A stretch of 64,000 nt of DNA from Glycomyces artemisiae (GTDB taxonomy: Bacteria > Actinomycetota > Actinomycetes > Mycobacteriales > Micromonosporaceae): the NCBI RefSeq assembly GCF_003002955.1, contig NZ_PVTJ01000010.1:1-64000 (forward strand), written 5' to 3'. A model generated the notes under the pieces. That model was given only the letters and a program-made list of their open reading frames with translations, searched no databases and was not told the origin of the DNA. Position numbers and translations under genes: made by a program. Numbering within the stretch: the first letter of the stretch is position 1; each line of letters opens with the position of its first letter. Below are positions 44,801-53,247 of the stretch, one piece after another.

Positions 44801-45172
44801 CAACCGTTCGAGCAGCTCACGCGGCTGGTGCTGGCGTTGACGGACGAGGAGCGCGCGAGCGGGCGCGTGGCGCGCTTCGAGGGCGCGAAGACCGGCGCGG
44901 GGCCGCTGATCGGGCTGCTGAAGCGCGGCTGGAAGTACGGCGACCCGCGGGAGCGCAGCTACGGGCGCGGGATCTTCTACGAGTTCCCCGAAGGCGGGTT
45001 CCTGCTGCTGGAGCCGTCGCCGGGCGTGCACCCGGGCTACGGCGGGTACGACGACAACGAGCAGGTGCTGGAGAAGGTCGTCGTCGCGCTGCCGGAGGAC
45101 GGCGAGGTCGACGCGGTCCGCATGTCGGAGACGCTGACAGTCGCCGCGCGCATCGCGCGGGCGACCAGGTAG
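41867..45172 (+). CDS. large DUF4132 protein (HEAT-like)
   Basis: The 1101-residue soluble protein starts at GTG 41867. It is dominated by helical Ala/Leu/Arg-rich repeats like HEAT or Armadillo units (about residues 200-800), and its C-terminal DUF4132 region includes YGPRSFTVKFDESLKPFV, QREWTVPEFRQYLVEHPVAWQL and EPSPGVHPGYGGYDDNEQ. DUF4132 proteins (MolR-like) are poorly characterised. No transmembrane segment or catalytic motif is evident. A strong terminator follows. Confidence 0.82.
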   Translation: MNLNDSSSVPGEDAVVLPDAWAAHTLDRRGRGGPRAVVIDPEAPQRLQDLFDQKRDFFEKPLEVAQGGPYEAAIRAGTALAPDAEAAAFAVALLGRTHHQRRKEFERLAVHAWTARHGLPFAVEALTELYANSLTWYCAHNHPADSHLSFTPHSMYSITRYAIVSMDALADVRSLLAALPDDEYEHIRALVEARRTGDAHKFVSAVLMPEQEQWALDACAAYADRGHARHGADILWTFVSTAEHLSLCGVEYFDHPQFDAGAVARALHVLGADLLPLLTATLEDDAKPSAETRDLMYEAIGRIPSEAGIAFLLERTVRPQALAALRQAAARFPVRTLRAVAAVAPGTASHARSRIAGLVREFGIEQHLSALDEESRGRVEELLAATSRYETAELPAVFAVPPWTPFKAAGTTAVAGLVPPEIDELRWAPEERDAWGTMPEHGYEYDYIRSTPAMWERMMPDGPDPDHYYFPGLLAWGPDDRARAALPLWTGKFEWASTETLCAILARFGEEAAGRVQELIKKRPSHRNAMLPLVSLEVARMAADLVSRPRGDRALGRAWLDRHAADAASLLIPDALGKAGKQRLSAVDALKHLADADRALLDERAAAYGLAAAEAVAAIVDADPLDPQRRVPKAPAWADPAMLPPVLLRGREAALPAEGVRTLMAALALDDPDRLYPGVDPLVAECDPASLTAFSWGLFELWLSAGAPSKDGWAMDQLRRFADDVAVRRLTDLIREWPGQSQNRKAVRGLEILGHIGSEAALRSVQAIASNAKFKALKKTAAAQIEVIAERLDLSLDQLADRLLPDFGLSSDEPLVLDYGPRSFTVKFDESLKPFVVDDKGKRRASAPKPAAADDAEPAQAAFERFALLRKELKAAATEQVKRLEAAMIAQREWTVPEFRQYLVEHPVAWQLTSRLVWQCSTGDGWRSFRLAEDRTPADAEDEPFDLPEGGSVRIAHPVTLGAEVSAWAEVFADYEILQPFEQLTRLVLALTDEERASGRVARFEGAKTGAGPLIGLLKRGWKYGDPRERSYGRGIFYEFPEGGFLLLEPSPGVHPGYGGYDDNEQVLEKVVVALPEDGEVDAVRMSETLTVAARIARATR

Positions 45173-45178
45173 TGCAGT

Positions 45179-45206
45179 CGGGCGGACGGGGCGACCCGTC
45201 CGCCCG
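45179..45206. terminator. terminator between convergent DUF4132 and aldo/keto reductase genes
   Basis: CGGGCGGACGGG (45179-45190) pairs perfectly with 45195-45206 around GCGA. It lies between two convergent genes, six bases from the reductase stop, and likely serves both directions. Confidence 0.85.
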
Positions 45207-45211
45207 GCCGC

Positions 45212-46147
45212 TCAGATGGTCGCGTTCGGCTTGAGGGATTCGAGCTGGGGCCAGAGGGTGTCGGGGATCGCCGTCTCGTAGAGGGCGATGGTCTCGGCGA
45301 TGCGCTCCGGGCGGGAGATGCCGACGACCGTCGCATCGATGAGCGGGGAGCGGGTCGAGAACTGGAGGGCCGCCGCCGCGAGCGGGACGCCCGCCGCCTC
45401 GCAGGCCTCGGCCATCGCAGTCGCGCTCGCCGCGAACGCCTCGTCCCGTTCGCCGTAGCAGTACTTCGGCTGGGCCGCCGGGCCCTTCGAGAGCATCCCG
45501 CCGCCGTACGGCGCGGCGTTGAGCACGCCCAGGCCGTTCGCCCGCGCGCCCTCGAAGAGGTCGTGGGCCTCGCGGTTGAGGAGGGTGTAGCGGTTGTGGT
45601 TGAGGACCACGGCGAACTCGCCGGTGTCCAGGTACCGCTGGGTGATCGCGATGTCCCCGGCGGCCACCGCGAGGTGGTCGACCAGACCCTCGTCGCGGAT
45701 CGCGACCAGCGCCTCCAGCGCGCCGCCGGGGGCGAAGCCGTCCTGGCTCATGAACTCCGGGTCGTGGAGGGCGAGGATCGGGACGCGGTCCAGGCCGAGG
45801 CGTTCAAGACTCTCCTCAAGGGAGCGGCGGACGCGGGCGCCGGAGTAGTCGCCGGTCTCGGGGTCGGCGTCTACTTTGGTCTGGAGGACGAAGCCGACGG
45901 GGAGGCCTCCGCGGCGGCGGATCGCCTCGCCGATACGGCGTTCCGCGAGGCCGTCCTTGCCGTAGTTGTTGCCGGTGTCGAGGTAGTTGATGTCGCTGTC
46001 GAAGACCGCGAGGATCGTCTCGACCGCGCGTTCGTCGTCCACTTCGTACCCGTAGATCCCGGTGAACCCGGCGATGGTGCTGGTGCCGAAGCACAGCGGC
46101 GTGACGCTGATGCCGGTCTTGCCGAGTGTGGTGCGCTGCATGATCAT
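45212..46147 (-). CDS. aldo/keto reductase
   Basis: The 311-residue enzyme starts MIMQRTTLGKTGISVTPLCFG; its ATG overlaps the ROK gene's TGA by ATGA. The AKR tetrad elements are visible: FDSDINYLDTGNNYG (Asp and Tyr), LQTKVD with Lys near residue 90, and LALHDPEF with His. It resembles pyridoxal/L-fucose/aldose dehydrogenases of that family. Coupling to a ROK regulator and opposition to a sugar operon suggest that it oxidises or reduces the same sugar. Substrate unknown. Confidence 0.85.
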   Translation of the reverse strand: MIMQRTTLGKTGISVTPLCFGTSTIAGFTGIYGYEVDDERAVETILAVFDSDINYLDTGNNYGKDGLAERRIGEAIRRRGGLPVGFVLQTKVDADPETGDYSGARVRRSLEESLERLGLDRVPILALHDPEFMSQDGFAPGGALEALVAIRDEGLVDHLAVAAGDIAITQRYLDTGEFAVVLNHNRYTLLNREAHDLFEGARANGLGVLNAAPYGGGMLSKGPAAQPKYCYGERDEAFAASATAMAEACEAAGVPLAAAALQFSTRSPLIDATVVGISRPERIAETIALYETAIPDTLWPQLESLKPNATI

Positions 46148-47355
46148 CCGTTCTTCAGAGAATCCGTGCCCGCGTCGAGGCGCGCGGGGTCGAGGGCGTG
46201 CTCGATGACCATCACCCCGGCGCCGATGGCGCCGCTCGACTCGCCCGTGCGGGCGGCGGCGATGCGGAGGTGCCTGGTGGCCAAGGGGAGCGAGCGCTGG
46301 TAGATCACTTCGCGCACGCCCGCGATGAGGTGGTCGCCCGCGAGGGCGAGGGACCCGCCGATGACGATGATCGAGGGGTTGAAGAAGTTGACGGCCCCGG
46401 CGAGCACCTCGCCGATGTCGCGCCCGGCCTGGCGGACTCGTTGCAGCGCGGGGATGGAGCCGGAGCGGGCCAGTTCCACGACGTCGAGCGAGCCGCCCGC
46501 CTGGATGCCCTCGGCCGTCAGGGCGCTGGCGATGGCCGCGCCCGAGGCCACCGCTTCCAGGCATCCCGTGTTGCCGCACCGGCAGTGGGCTTCGTCCGCG
46601 CCCGCGACGCGGATGTGCCCCATGTCCCCGGCCGCGCCCTGGGCGCCGCGGTAGACCTGGCCGCCGACGATGATGCCGCAGCCGATGCCGGTGGCGGCCT
46701 TGATGAAGAGCAGGTGCTCGTATTCGGGCCAGGCGGCGAAGTGCTCGCCGAGCGCCATGATGTTGACGTCGTTGTCGACCAGGACCGGCACCGGGATGCG
46801 TTCGCGCACATAGGAGGGCACGTCGAAGCCGTCCCAGCCGGGCATGATCGGCGGGTTGACGGCGCGGCCGGTGGAGTGCTCCACGGGGCCGGGGAGGCCG
46901 ATGCCGATGCCGAGGAGGTCGCCCACCGGCCGACCCACCTCGTTCAGGAGCTTCCGCCCGTGCTCGACCACCCAGTCCAGGACCGCCTTGGGGCCCAAGG
47001 CGATCTCCAGGTCGGCGTTGACGGCCGCGAGCACCGTCCCGGCCATGTCGATCACCGCGAGCCGCGCGTGCGTGGCGCCCAGGTCGGCGCCGAGGACGAT
47101 CCGCGCGGCGGGGTTGAACGCGAACGTGGCGGGAGGCCGCCCGCCGGTGGAGGCGGTCTCGCCGCTGGGCGCGATGAGGCCGGCGGCGAGGAGGGCGTCG
47201 ATGCGGCCGGTGACGGTGGAGCGCGCGAGGCCGGTGAGCGCGGCGAGCTCGGACCTGGTGCGGGGCACGCCGTCCCGCAGCAGCTGGAGCAGGGTGCCCG
47301 CACCGGCGGCGGCCGCGGGGGCCGTCCGGTGCCGCTCGGTCGAACCATCAGTCAC
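46144..47355 (-). CDS. ROK-family transcriptional regulator
   Basis: The 403-residue protein has an N-terminal winged helix (SELAALTGLARSTVTGRIDALLAAGL) and a ROK sugar-kinase-like body with DLGATHARLAVID, GIGLPGPVEHSTGRA and the metal-binding CRCGNTGCLEAV near residue 265. Repressor ROKs bind a sugar or sugar phosphate and release DNA. GTG 47355 is used; ATG 47373 is possible. It is divergent from the oxidoreductase/ABC operon and presumably controls it through the repeats in the 47356-47461 gap. Confidence 0.93.
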   Translation of the reverse strand: MTDGSTERHRTAPAAAAGAGTLLQLLRDGVPRTRSELAALTGLARSTVTGRIDALLAAGLIAPSGETASTGGRPPATFAFNPAARIVLGADLGATHARLAVIDMAGTVLAAVNADLEIALGPKAVLDWVVEHGRKLLNEVGRPVGDLLGIGIGLPGPVEHSTGRAVNPPIMPGWDGFDVPSYVRERIPVPVLVDNDVNIMALGEHFAAWPEYEHLLFIKAATGIGCGIIVGGQVYRGAQGAAGDMGHIRVAGADEAHCRCGNTGCLEAVASGAAIASALTAEGIQAGGSLDVVELARSGSIPALQRVRQAGRDIGEVLAGAVNFFNPSIIVIGGSLALAGDHLIAGVREVIYQRSLPLATRHLRIAAARTGESSGAIGAGVMVIEHALDPARLDAGTDSLKNG

Positions 47356-47391
47356 GCGACTAGTGAACCACACCGGTTCGGCCGGGCCGCC

Positions 47392-47462
47392 GTCATAACT
47401 GTTTCATAACGCGAACAACTTTTGCTTGTGCTCCGTCATAAGTCTGTCATACGGTCGTCATA
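47392..47462 (+). repeat. five GTCATA-type repeats before the sugar operon
   Basis: The hexamer GTCATA occurs at 47392, 47435, 47446 and 47457, with a TTCATA variant at 47403; three sit at exact 11-base spacing (47435/47446/47457), about one helical turn, the last overlapping the start codon of the oxidoreductase. The first pair is also 11 bases apart. An upstream GAACC-N5-GGTTC repeat lies at 47376-47390. Same-face, regularly phased sites fit cooperative binding by the divergently encoded ROK regulator. Confidence 0.7.
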
Positions 47463-48559
47463 TGGCTCACGTCACGATCAACCGGCAGGCGACCTACCGC
47501 GCCGCCGTCATCGGCACCGGCTTCATGGGGCGGGTCCACTCCCACGCCATCGCCGTCGCGGGCGGCGCCGTCGCCGGGATCGCCGGTTCGACCCCCGAGC
47601 GGGCCCGCCGCGCCGCGCCGTCGCTGCGGGCCGAGGCGGTGTTCGACGACGTCAAGGACCTCATCGACGCGGTCGACGTCGTCCACGTCTGCGTGCCGAA
47701 CGACCTGCACCATCCGATCGCCATGGCCGCCATCGAATCCGGGAAGCACGTAGTGTGCGAGAAGCCCCTCGCCACCGACCTCGGCGCCGCCCGCGAGATG
47801 ACCGAGGCCGCGGAGGCCGCGGGCGTCGTCGCCACCGTCCCGTTCGTCTACCGCTTCCACCCGATGGTCCGCGAGGCCCGCGCCCGCGTCAATGCGGGCG
47901 GCATCGGCCGCCTCACCCTCGCCCACGGCTCCTACCTCCAGGACTGGCTGCTGCGCCCCGAGGACGACAACTGGCGCGTGGACGCCGACCGCGGCGGGGC
48001 GCTGAGAGCGTTCGGCGACATCGGGTCCCACTGGTGCGACCTGCTCGAATTCGTCTCGGGCGACCGCATCACCGCCGTCTCGGCGCAGCTGTCGACCGCG
48101 AACCGCCGCCGCGGCGGACGGGACGTCGCCACCGAGGACATCGTGACGCTCCAGTTCGCCACCGCGGGCGGCATGATCGGCTCCACCGTGGTCAGCCAGG
48201 TCTCCGCGGGCCGCAAGAACCGCCTCCTGCTGGAGATCTCGGGCTCCGAGGCCACGCTCGCGTTCGACCAGGAGCGCCCCGAGACGCTGTGGATCGGCGG
48301 CCGCGAGGTCAACGGCGAGCTCATGCGCGACCCCGAGCACCTCAGCCCCGACGCCGCGCGCCTCGCCCGCGTCCCCGGCGGCCACGCCCAGGGCTACCAG
48401 GACTGCTTCAACGCGTTCGTGGCCGACACCGCCGCGGCGATCGCCGGGAGCGCCCCCGACGGGCTGCCGGTGTTCGCCGACGGTCTGCGCGCCGCCCGCA
48501 TCGCCGAGGCCGTCGCCGAGTCGGCCCGCACCAGGGACTGGGCGGAGGTGCCGCGGTGA
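47462..48559 (+). CDS. Gfo/Idh/MocA oxidoreductase
   Basis: The 365-residue NAD(P)-dependent enzyme has the Rossmann loop AVIGTGFMGRVHSHA and the family EKP motif VCEKPLATD near residue 95, with a catalytic-His region GDIGSHWCDLLEF. These enzymes oxidise sugars or inositols. ATG 47462 is preceded by a weak ribosome site. The stop overlaps the start of the transporter ATPase by ATGA-like GTGA, making it the first gene of a seven-gene operon to 55077. Confidence 0.92.
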   Translation: MAHVTINRQATYRAAVIGTGFMGRVHSHAIAVAGGAVAGIAGSTPERARRAAPSLRAEAVFDDVKDLIDAVDVVHVCVPNDLHHPIAMAAIESGKHVVCEKPLATDLGAAREMTEAAEAAGVVATVPFVYRFHPMVREARARVNAGGIGRLTLAHGSYLQDWLLRPEDDNWRVDADRGGALRAFGDIGSHWCDLLEFVSGDRITAVSAQLSTANRRRGGRDVATEDIVTLQFATAGGMIGSTVVSQVSAGRKNRLLLEISGSEATLAFDQERPETLWIGGREVNGELMRDPEHLSPDAARLARVPGGHAQGYQDCFNAFVADTAAAIAGSAPDGLPVFADGLRAARIAEAVAESARTRDWAEVPR

Positions 48560-50040
48560 CCGGCCCCCTGCTCGCCATGCGCGGCATCGACAAAGCCTTC
48601 CTCGGCGTCCCCGTGCTCTCCGCTGTGGACCTCACCATGGAGCCGGGAGAGGTCCACGCCCTGGTGGGGGAGAACGGCGCCGGCAAGTCCACGCTCATGA
48701 AGATCCTCGCGGGCGTCCACACCGCGGACGCCGGCACCATCGAGCTGGACGGCCGCGCCGTCTCCTTCACCCACCCCCTCCAGGCCCAGCAGGCCGGGGT
48801 CGCCTCGGTCTTCCAGGAGTTCAACCTCCTCCCGGAGCTGACGGTGGCCGAGAACGTGCACCTCGGGCGCGAACCCAAGCGCCGCATGCTCATCGACCGC
48901 CGCGCCATGACCGAATCGACCGCGGCCGTGCTCGCCGACCTCGGCGTCGAGGACCTCTCGCCCGCCGCGAAAGTCGGCACCCTCTCCGTCGCGCACCAGC
49001 AGATCACCGAGATCGCGAAGGCCCTCTCCCAAGGTGCCGACCTCATCTGCATGGACGAGCCCACCGCCGCCCTCGCCGACGCCGAGGTCGAACTCCTCTA
49101 CCGCCTCATCGGCCGCCTGCGCGAGCGCGGCACCGCCGTCCTCTACGTCTCCCACCGGCTGAAGGAGATCTTCGACCTCTGCGACCGCATCACCGTCCTC
49201 AAGGACGGCCGCCTCGTCGACACCACCGCCGCCGCCGACATCACCCCCGACGACCTGGTCGCCAAGATGGTCGGCCGCCGCATCGAGGCCCAGTTCCCCG
49301 ACCGCCTGCCCGGCACCGAGACCGGCGAGGTCAGACTTAGGATCACCGGCGGCGGGAACGACCGTGTCGACGCGATCGACCTCGAAGTCCGCGCCGGAGA
49401 GATCGTGGGCCTCGCCGGGCTCCAGGGCTCGGGCCGCACCGAGATCGCCGAGGCCGTCTTCGGGATCGCCCCGTTCACCCGCGGCTCGATCGAAGTCGAC
49501 GGCGCGCCCATCCGCATCACCAAGCCCCGCAAGGCCATCAACGCCGGGATCGCGCTCGTCACCGAGGACCGCAAGGCCCAGGGCCTGGCCCTGCGGCAGT
49601 CCGTGCGCGCTAACGCCCGCATGGTCCTCGACGCCAACGCCCGCGTCCACTCCCGCGCCCGCCTCGCCCGCGTCTCGGGGCTCCTCTCCAGCCTCGACCT
49701 CGTCGCCCGCGGCGAGGACCAGGAGGTGCGGTTCCTCTCCGGCGGCAATCAGCAGAAGGTCGTCGTCGCGAAATGGCTCGCCGCCGAGCCCGGGATCATC
49801 GTCCTCGACGAGCCCACCCGCGGGATCGACGTGGGCGCCAAGCACAAGCTGTACTCGGTGATCCGCGAACTCGCCGCCGAAGGGCTCGCGGTGCTCCTCA
49901 TCGCCTCCGAGCTCATCGAGGTCATCGGCCTCGCCGACCGGATCGCCGTCCTCCACGACGGCCGCATCGCCGCCGAACTCCCCGGCGGCGCAACGGAGCA
50001 GCAGGTCATGGCCTACGCGACCGGAAGGGGCCCGGAATGA
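48556..50040 (+). CDS. Rbs/Mgl-type sugar ABC transporter ATP-binding protein
   Basis: The 494-residue protein has two ABC domains. The first has Walker A GENGAGKSTLMK and a degenerate signature LSVAHQQ; the second has a degenerate Walker A GLQGSGRTEIAE and a canonical signature LSGGNQQKVVVAKWL. This split is usual for RbsA/MglA/XylG importers. GTG 48556 overlaps the previous stop, and its own stop overlaps the permease start. It energises import of a monosaccharide. Confidence 0.95.
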   Translation: MTGPLLAMRGIDKAFLGVPVLSAVDLTMEPGEVHALVGENGAGKSTLMKILAGVHTADAGTIELDGRAVSFTHPLQAQQAGVASVFQEFNLLPELTVAENVHLGREPKRRMLIDRRAMTESTAAVLADLGVEDLSPAAKVGTLSVAHQQITEIAKALSQGADLICMDEPTAALADAEVELLYRLIGRLRERGTAVLYVSHRLKEIFDLCDRITVLKDGRLVDTTAAADITPDDLVAKMVGRRIEAQFPDRLPGTETGEVRLRITGGGNDRVDAIDLEVRAGEIVGLAGLQGSGRTEIAEAVFGIAPFTRGSIEVDGAPIRITKPRKAINAGIALVTEDRKAQGLALRQSVRANARMVLDANARVHSRARLARVSGLLSSLDLVARGEDQEVRFLSGGNQQKVVVAKWLAAEPGIIVLDEPTRGIDVGAKHKLYSVIRELAAEGLAVLLIASELIEVIGLADRIAVLHDGRIAAELPGGATEQQVMAYATGRGPE

Positions 50041-51035
50041 CCCAGCGCCTCGCCGGGCCCCGCCTCGGCACCACCGCCCTCATCTACCTCGCGCTCGCGG
50101 GCGTCCTCGTCGTCGGCGGCGCCGCCGTCGCCATGGACGGCGGGAACCTGTTCGCCACCGCCAATCTCGTGGACATGCTCACCCGCACCAGCCTCACCGG
50201 GTTCCTCGCCATCGGCATGACCCTGGTGATCCTGTGCCGGTCCCTGGACCTGTCCGTCGGGTACACCGCGGCGCTCTCCAGCCTCGTCGCCGCGACCACG
50301 ATGGACGGCCAGGCGGGGAACGTGCCGCTCGCCGTCGCCGCGGTGCTCCTCGTCTCGGGGTTCGTGGGCGCCTTCAACGGCGCGGTCACCGCCTACCTCG
50401 GCGTCAACCCGTTCATCACGACCCTCGGCACGGGCCTGATCATCAAGGGCTACCTGGACACCCAGTACAAGGGCCCGGCCGGGGACGTCCCCGCCGTGTT
50501 CCAGCAGTTCGGGTACACCCGCATCGGGCCCGTCCCGGTGTCCGCCCTGGTGATGCTCCTCGTCGCCGCGGCCGCGATCTGGTTCCTGCGCTCCACGCGC
50601 ATCGGCCACCACATGTACGCCGTGGGCGGCGATGCCGACGTGGCCCGCATGTCCGGCATCCGCACCGGCCGCACCCTCCTCGTCGCCCACATCCTCTGCG
50701 GCATGACGGCCGGGGCCGCCGGGCTCCTGCTGGCGGCGCGCTTCGGCACCGGCTCGGCCGAGGCGTACACGAACCTCTACGAGCTCGACGCCATCGCCGC
50801 GGTGGTCCTGGGCGGGACGCTGCTCCTCGGCGGCAAGGGCGGCGTCGCCGGAACGGTTGCGGGCGTGGCGATCCTCGCCGTCCTCGACACCGTGTTCAAC
50901 GTCCTCCAGATCGATCCGTTCGCGAAGGACGTGCTGCGCGGGGTGGTCATCATCGCGGCCGTCGCCATCTACGCCCGCCGCCAGCTCGACCGCCACGCGC
51001 GGCGGCCCCGCTTCGCCGAAGGGAGGGCGTCATGA
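50037..51035 (+). CDS. sugar ABC transporter permease 1
   Basis: The 332-residue protein has about nine hydrophobic helices of the BPD_transp_2 (RbsC-like) family, including LVILCRSLDLSVGYTAALSS, GAVTAYLGVNPFITTLGTG and LGGTLLLGGKGGVAGTVAG. It starts at ATG 50037, coupled to the ATPase gene, and overlaps the second permease by ATGA. Two permeases suggest a heterodimeric channel. Confidence 0.92.
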   Translation: MTQRLAGPRLGTTALIYLALAGVLVVGGAAVAMDGGNLFATANLVDMLTRTSLTGFLAIGMTLVILCRSLDLSVGYTAALSSLVAATTMDGQAGNVPLAVAAVLLVSGFVGAFNGAVTAYLGVNPFITTLGTGLIIKGYLDTQYKGPAGDVPAVFQQFGYTRIGPVPVSALVMLLVAAAAIWFLRSTRIGHHMYAVGGDADVARMSGIRTGRTLLVAHILCGMTAGAAGLLLAARFGTGSAEAYTNLYELDAIAAVVLGGTLLLGGKGGVAGTVAGVAILAVLDTVFNVLQIDPFAKDVLRGVVIIAAVAIYARRQLDRHARRPRFAEGRAS

Positions 51036-52030
51036 CCCGCGCCCGGGAGCTGCTCGCGCGGGCGACGAACCCGACCGCGACCGTCTTCATCCTGCTCGTC
51101 CTCGTCTTCGCGGCCGTGTTCGCGATGAACCCCGGGTTCTTCGCGGGCCCCTCGCTCATGGCGTTCCTCAAGCAGGCCGCGCCCCTGGTGATCCTGGCCG
51201 CGGGCCAGTACTTCGTGATCGTCTCGGGGAACTTCGACCTGTCCGTGGGCGCGCTCGTCGGCGCCCAGGTCGTGATCGCCGCGCGCCTCATCGACGGCGA
51301 GGAGTCCCGCACGGTTCCGGTGCTCATCGTCATGGCGCTCTTCGGGATCGCGGTGGGCCTCGTCAACGGGCTCATCACCACCGCGCTGAAGGTCCAGTCG
51401 TTCATCACGACCCTCGGGATGCTCCTGGTCCTCTACGGCGCCATCAGGCTGTGGACGGGCGGCGCCCCGACCGGCAGCCTCTCCGAAGCGTTCCGCGTCC
51501 CCGGCCGCATGGGCATCGAGGACGTGCCGGTCCTCGGCCAGATCCCGTGGGCCCTGCTCATCATGGTCGCCCTCGGCGCGGGCGCGGTGCTGCTGATGCG
51601 CACCCGCTTCGGCCGCATCCTCTTGGCCGCGGGGGACAACGAGCGCGCCGCGGCCCTCTCGGGCGCCCGCGTCGACACCGCCCGCACGCTCGCGTTCGTC
51701 CTCTCAGGACTGTCGGCCACCGTCGCCGGGGTCCTCATCGGCGGCTTCGCGGGCGTCTCCGCGCAGGTCGGCGACGGCCTGGAGTTCACCGTGATCACCG
51801 CGGTGGTCCTCGGCGGCGTCGTCCTCGGCGGCGGCCGCGGCTCCGTGCTCGCCGCGATGGCCGGGGCCCTGGTCATCGAGGGCCTGTTCACCCTGTTCAA
51901 CCAGATGGCGCTCCCCGCGACGCTCCGGCCCGCCGTGCAGGGCGCCATCATCATCGCCGCCGTCGCCTACGCGGCGCGGGCGCGCGCACGACCCGTTCCG
52001 ACCGCCACCGCAACTCCTACTCCCTCATGA
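51032..52030 (+). CDS. sugar ABC transporter permease 2
   Basis: The 332-residue protein is a second RbsC-like permease with IVSGNFDLSVGALVGAQ, GLITTALKVQSFITTLGM, GENERAAALSGARVDT-type loop and LGGVVLGGGRGSVLAAM. Its start overlaps permease 1. A weak start at 52027 for the next lipoprotein would again give ATGA overlap with its stop, but the better ribosome site lies further on. Confidence 0.92.
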   Translation: MTRARELLARATNPTATVFILLVLVFAAVFAMNPGFFAGPSLMAFLKQAAPLVILAAGQYFVIVSGNFDLSVGALVGAQVVIAARLIDGEESRTVPVLIVMALFGIAVGLVNGLITTALKVQSFITTLGMLLVLYGAIRLWTGGAPTGSLSEAFRVPGRMGIEDVPVLGQIPWALLIMVALGAGAVLLMRTRFGRILLAAGDNERAAALSGARVDTARTLAFVLSGLSATVAGVLIGGFAGVSAQVGDGLEFTVITAVVLGGVVLGGGRGSVLAAMAGALVIEGLFTLFNQMALPATLRPAVQGAIIIAAVAYAARARARPVPTATATPTPS

Positions 52031-52047
52031 AAAGAAGGTCACACACC

Positions 52048-53247
52048 ATGCGGACCACACGCATAGCCGCGGCCGCCGCGGCGTCCCTGGGCATCCTGCT
52101 CGCCACCGCGTGCACCACCGACGCCCCGACCGACGAAGCGGACGACGCCACCACCGCAGCCGAATCGGGCGACGAGTGGTTCGTCCAGGCCGACTACGAC
52201 GAGCAGCTCGCCCAGCGCGACATCGAACCCGAAGGGGACCCGGCGGCCCCGTGGCTCCAGGCCATCGAGCCCGAGTGGATCGACACGACCGAGTTCGCGC
52301 AGGAGGGCGGCGACGCCACCGTGTGCTTCTCGAACGCGTCGGTGTCGAACCCGTGGCGCGTGACCGGCTGGATCACCATGCAGCAGCAGGTCGAGGTCCT
52401 CCAGGCCGAAGGCAAGATCGGCGAGTTCCGGCACTCCGACGCCGGGGACGACGACGACCAGCAGATCAGCGACATCCAGGCGTTCGTCGACTCCGGCGAC
52501 TGCGACGCGCTCATCATCTCCCCGTCGACCACCGCGACCCTCACGCCCGCAGTGGAAGCGGCCTGCGAGTCGGGCGTCCCGGTGATCGTGTTCGACCGCG
52601 GCGTCAACACCGACTGCGCGGTCACGTTCATCCACCCGATCGGCGGCTACGCGTTCGGCGCCGACGCCGCCGAGTTCCTCGTCGACAACCTGGAGCCGGG
52701 CGACAAGGTCCTGGCGCTGCGCATCCTCCCGGGCGTGGACGTCCTGGAGAACCGCTGGGCCGCGGCCCAGGAGATCTTCGCGGACTCCGAGCTGGAGATC
52801 CTCGGGAACGAGTTCACCGGCGGCGACGCCGCGGAGATCAAGAACATCGTCACGCAGTACCTCCAGCGCGGCGACGTGGACGGCATCTGGATGGACGCCG
52901 GGGACGGCGCCGTCGCGGCCATCGAGGCGTTCGAGGACGCCGGCAAGCCCTACCCGGTGATGACCGGCGAGGACGAGCTGTCGTTCATGCGCAAGTGGCA
53001 GGAGACCGGCATGACCGCGCTCGCGCCCGTGTACTCGAACTTCCAGTGGCGCACGCCGGTGATCGCCGCGACGATGATCCTCGCGGGGGAGCAGGTCCCG
53101 TCGGAGTGGGTGCTCCCGCAGGACCCGATCACCGAGGCCGAGCGCGACCAGTACCTGGAGGTGAACGCCGACATGCCTTCACTGCACTACGCCAAGTTCG
53201 GCGGCGAGGACCTGCCGGGCTTCCCCGAAGCGTGGCAGGACCGTTGA
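52048..53247 (+). CDS. sugar-binding lipoprotein of the ABC importer
   Basis: The 399-residue protein has a lipoprotein signal with lipobox LATAC, lipidated Cys22. The mature protein is a periplasmic-binding type I fold: VCFSNASVSNPWR, QISDIQAFVDSGDCDALIIS, VIVFDRGVN and WMDAGDGAVAAIEAFEDAGK. An N-terminal insert of about 65 residues precedes the fold. AAGAAGG nine bases before ATG 52048 supports the start over ATG 52027. It captures the sugar outside the membrane. Confidence 0.9.
   Translation: MRTTRIAAAAAASLGILLATACTTDAPTDEADDATTAAESGDEWFVQADYDEQLAQRDIEPEGDPAAPWLQAIEPEWIDTTEFAQEGGDATVCFSNASVSNPWRVTGWITMQQQVEVLQAEGKIGEFRHSDAGDDDDQQISDIQAFVDSGDCDALIISPSTTATLTPAVEAACESGVPVIVFDRGVNTDCAVTFIHPIGGYAFGADAAEFLVDNLEPGDKVLALRILPGVDVLENRWAAAQEIFADSELEILGNEFTGGDAAEIKNIVTQYLQRGDVDGIWMDAGDGAVAAIEAFEDAGKPYPVMTGEDELSFMRKWQETGMTALAPVYSNFQWRTPVIAATMILAGEQVPSEWVLPQDPITEAERDQYLEVNADMPSLHYAKFGGEDLPGFPEAWQDR

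Noticed and set aside
47356-47461. A clear -35/-10 promoter pair for the sugar operon.
   Set aside because: TTGCTT-like and CATAAG-like boxes exist, but spacing and match are too weak to mark one promoter; only the repeats were reported.
53232-53243. GTG at 53232 as the start of epimerase 1.
   Set aside because: It would add four residues before the family-type GVNTWVW start; TTG 53244 gives the standard end and stop-start overlap. It stays a possible alternative.
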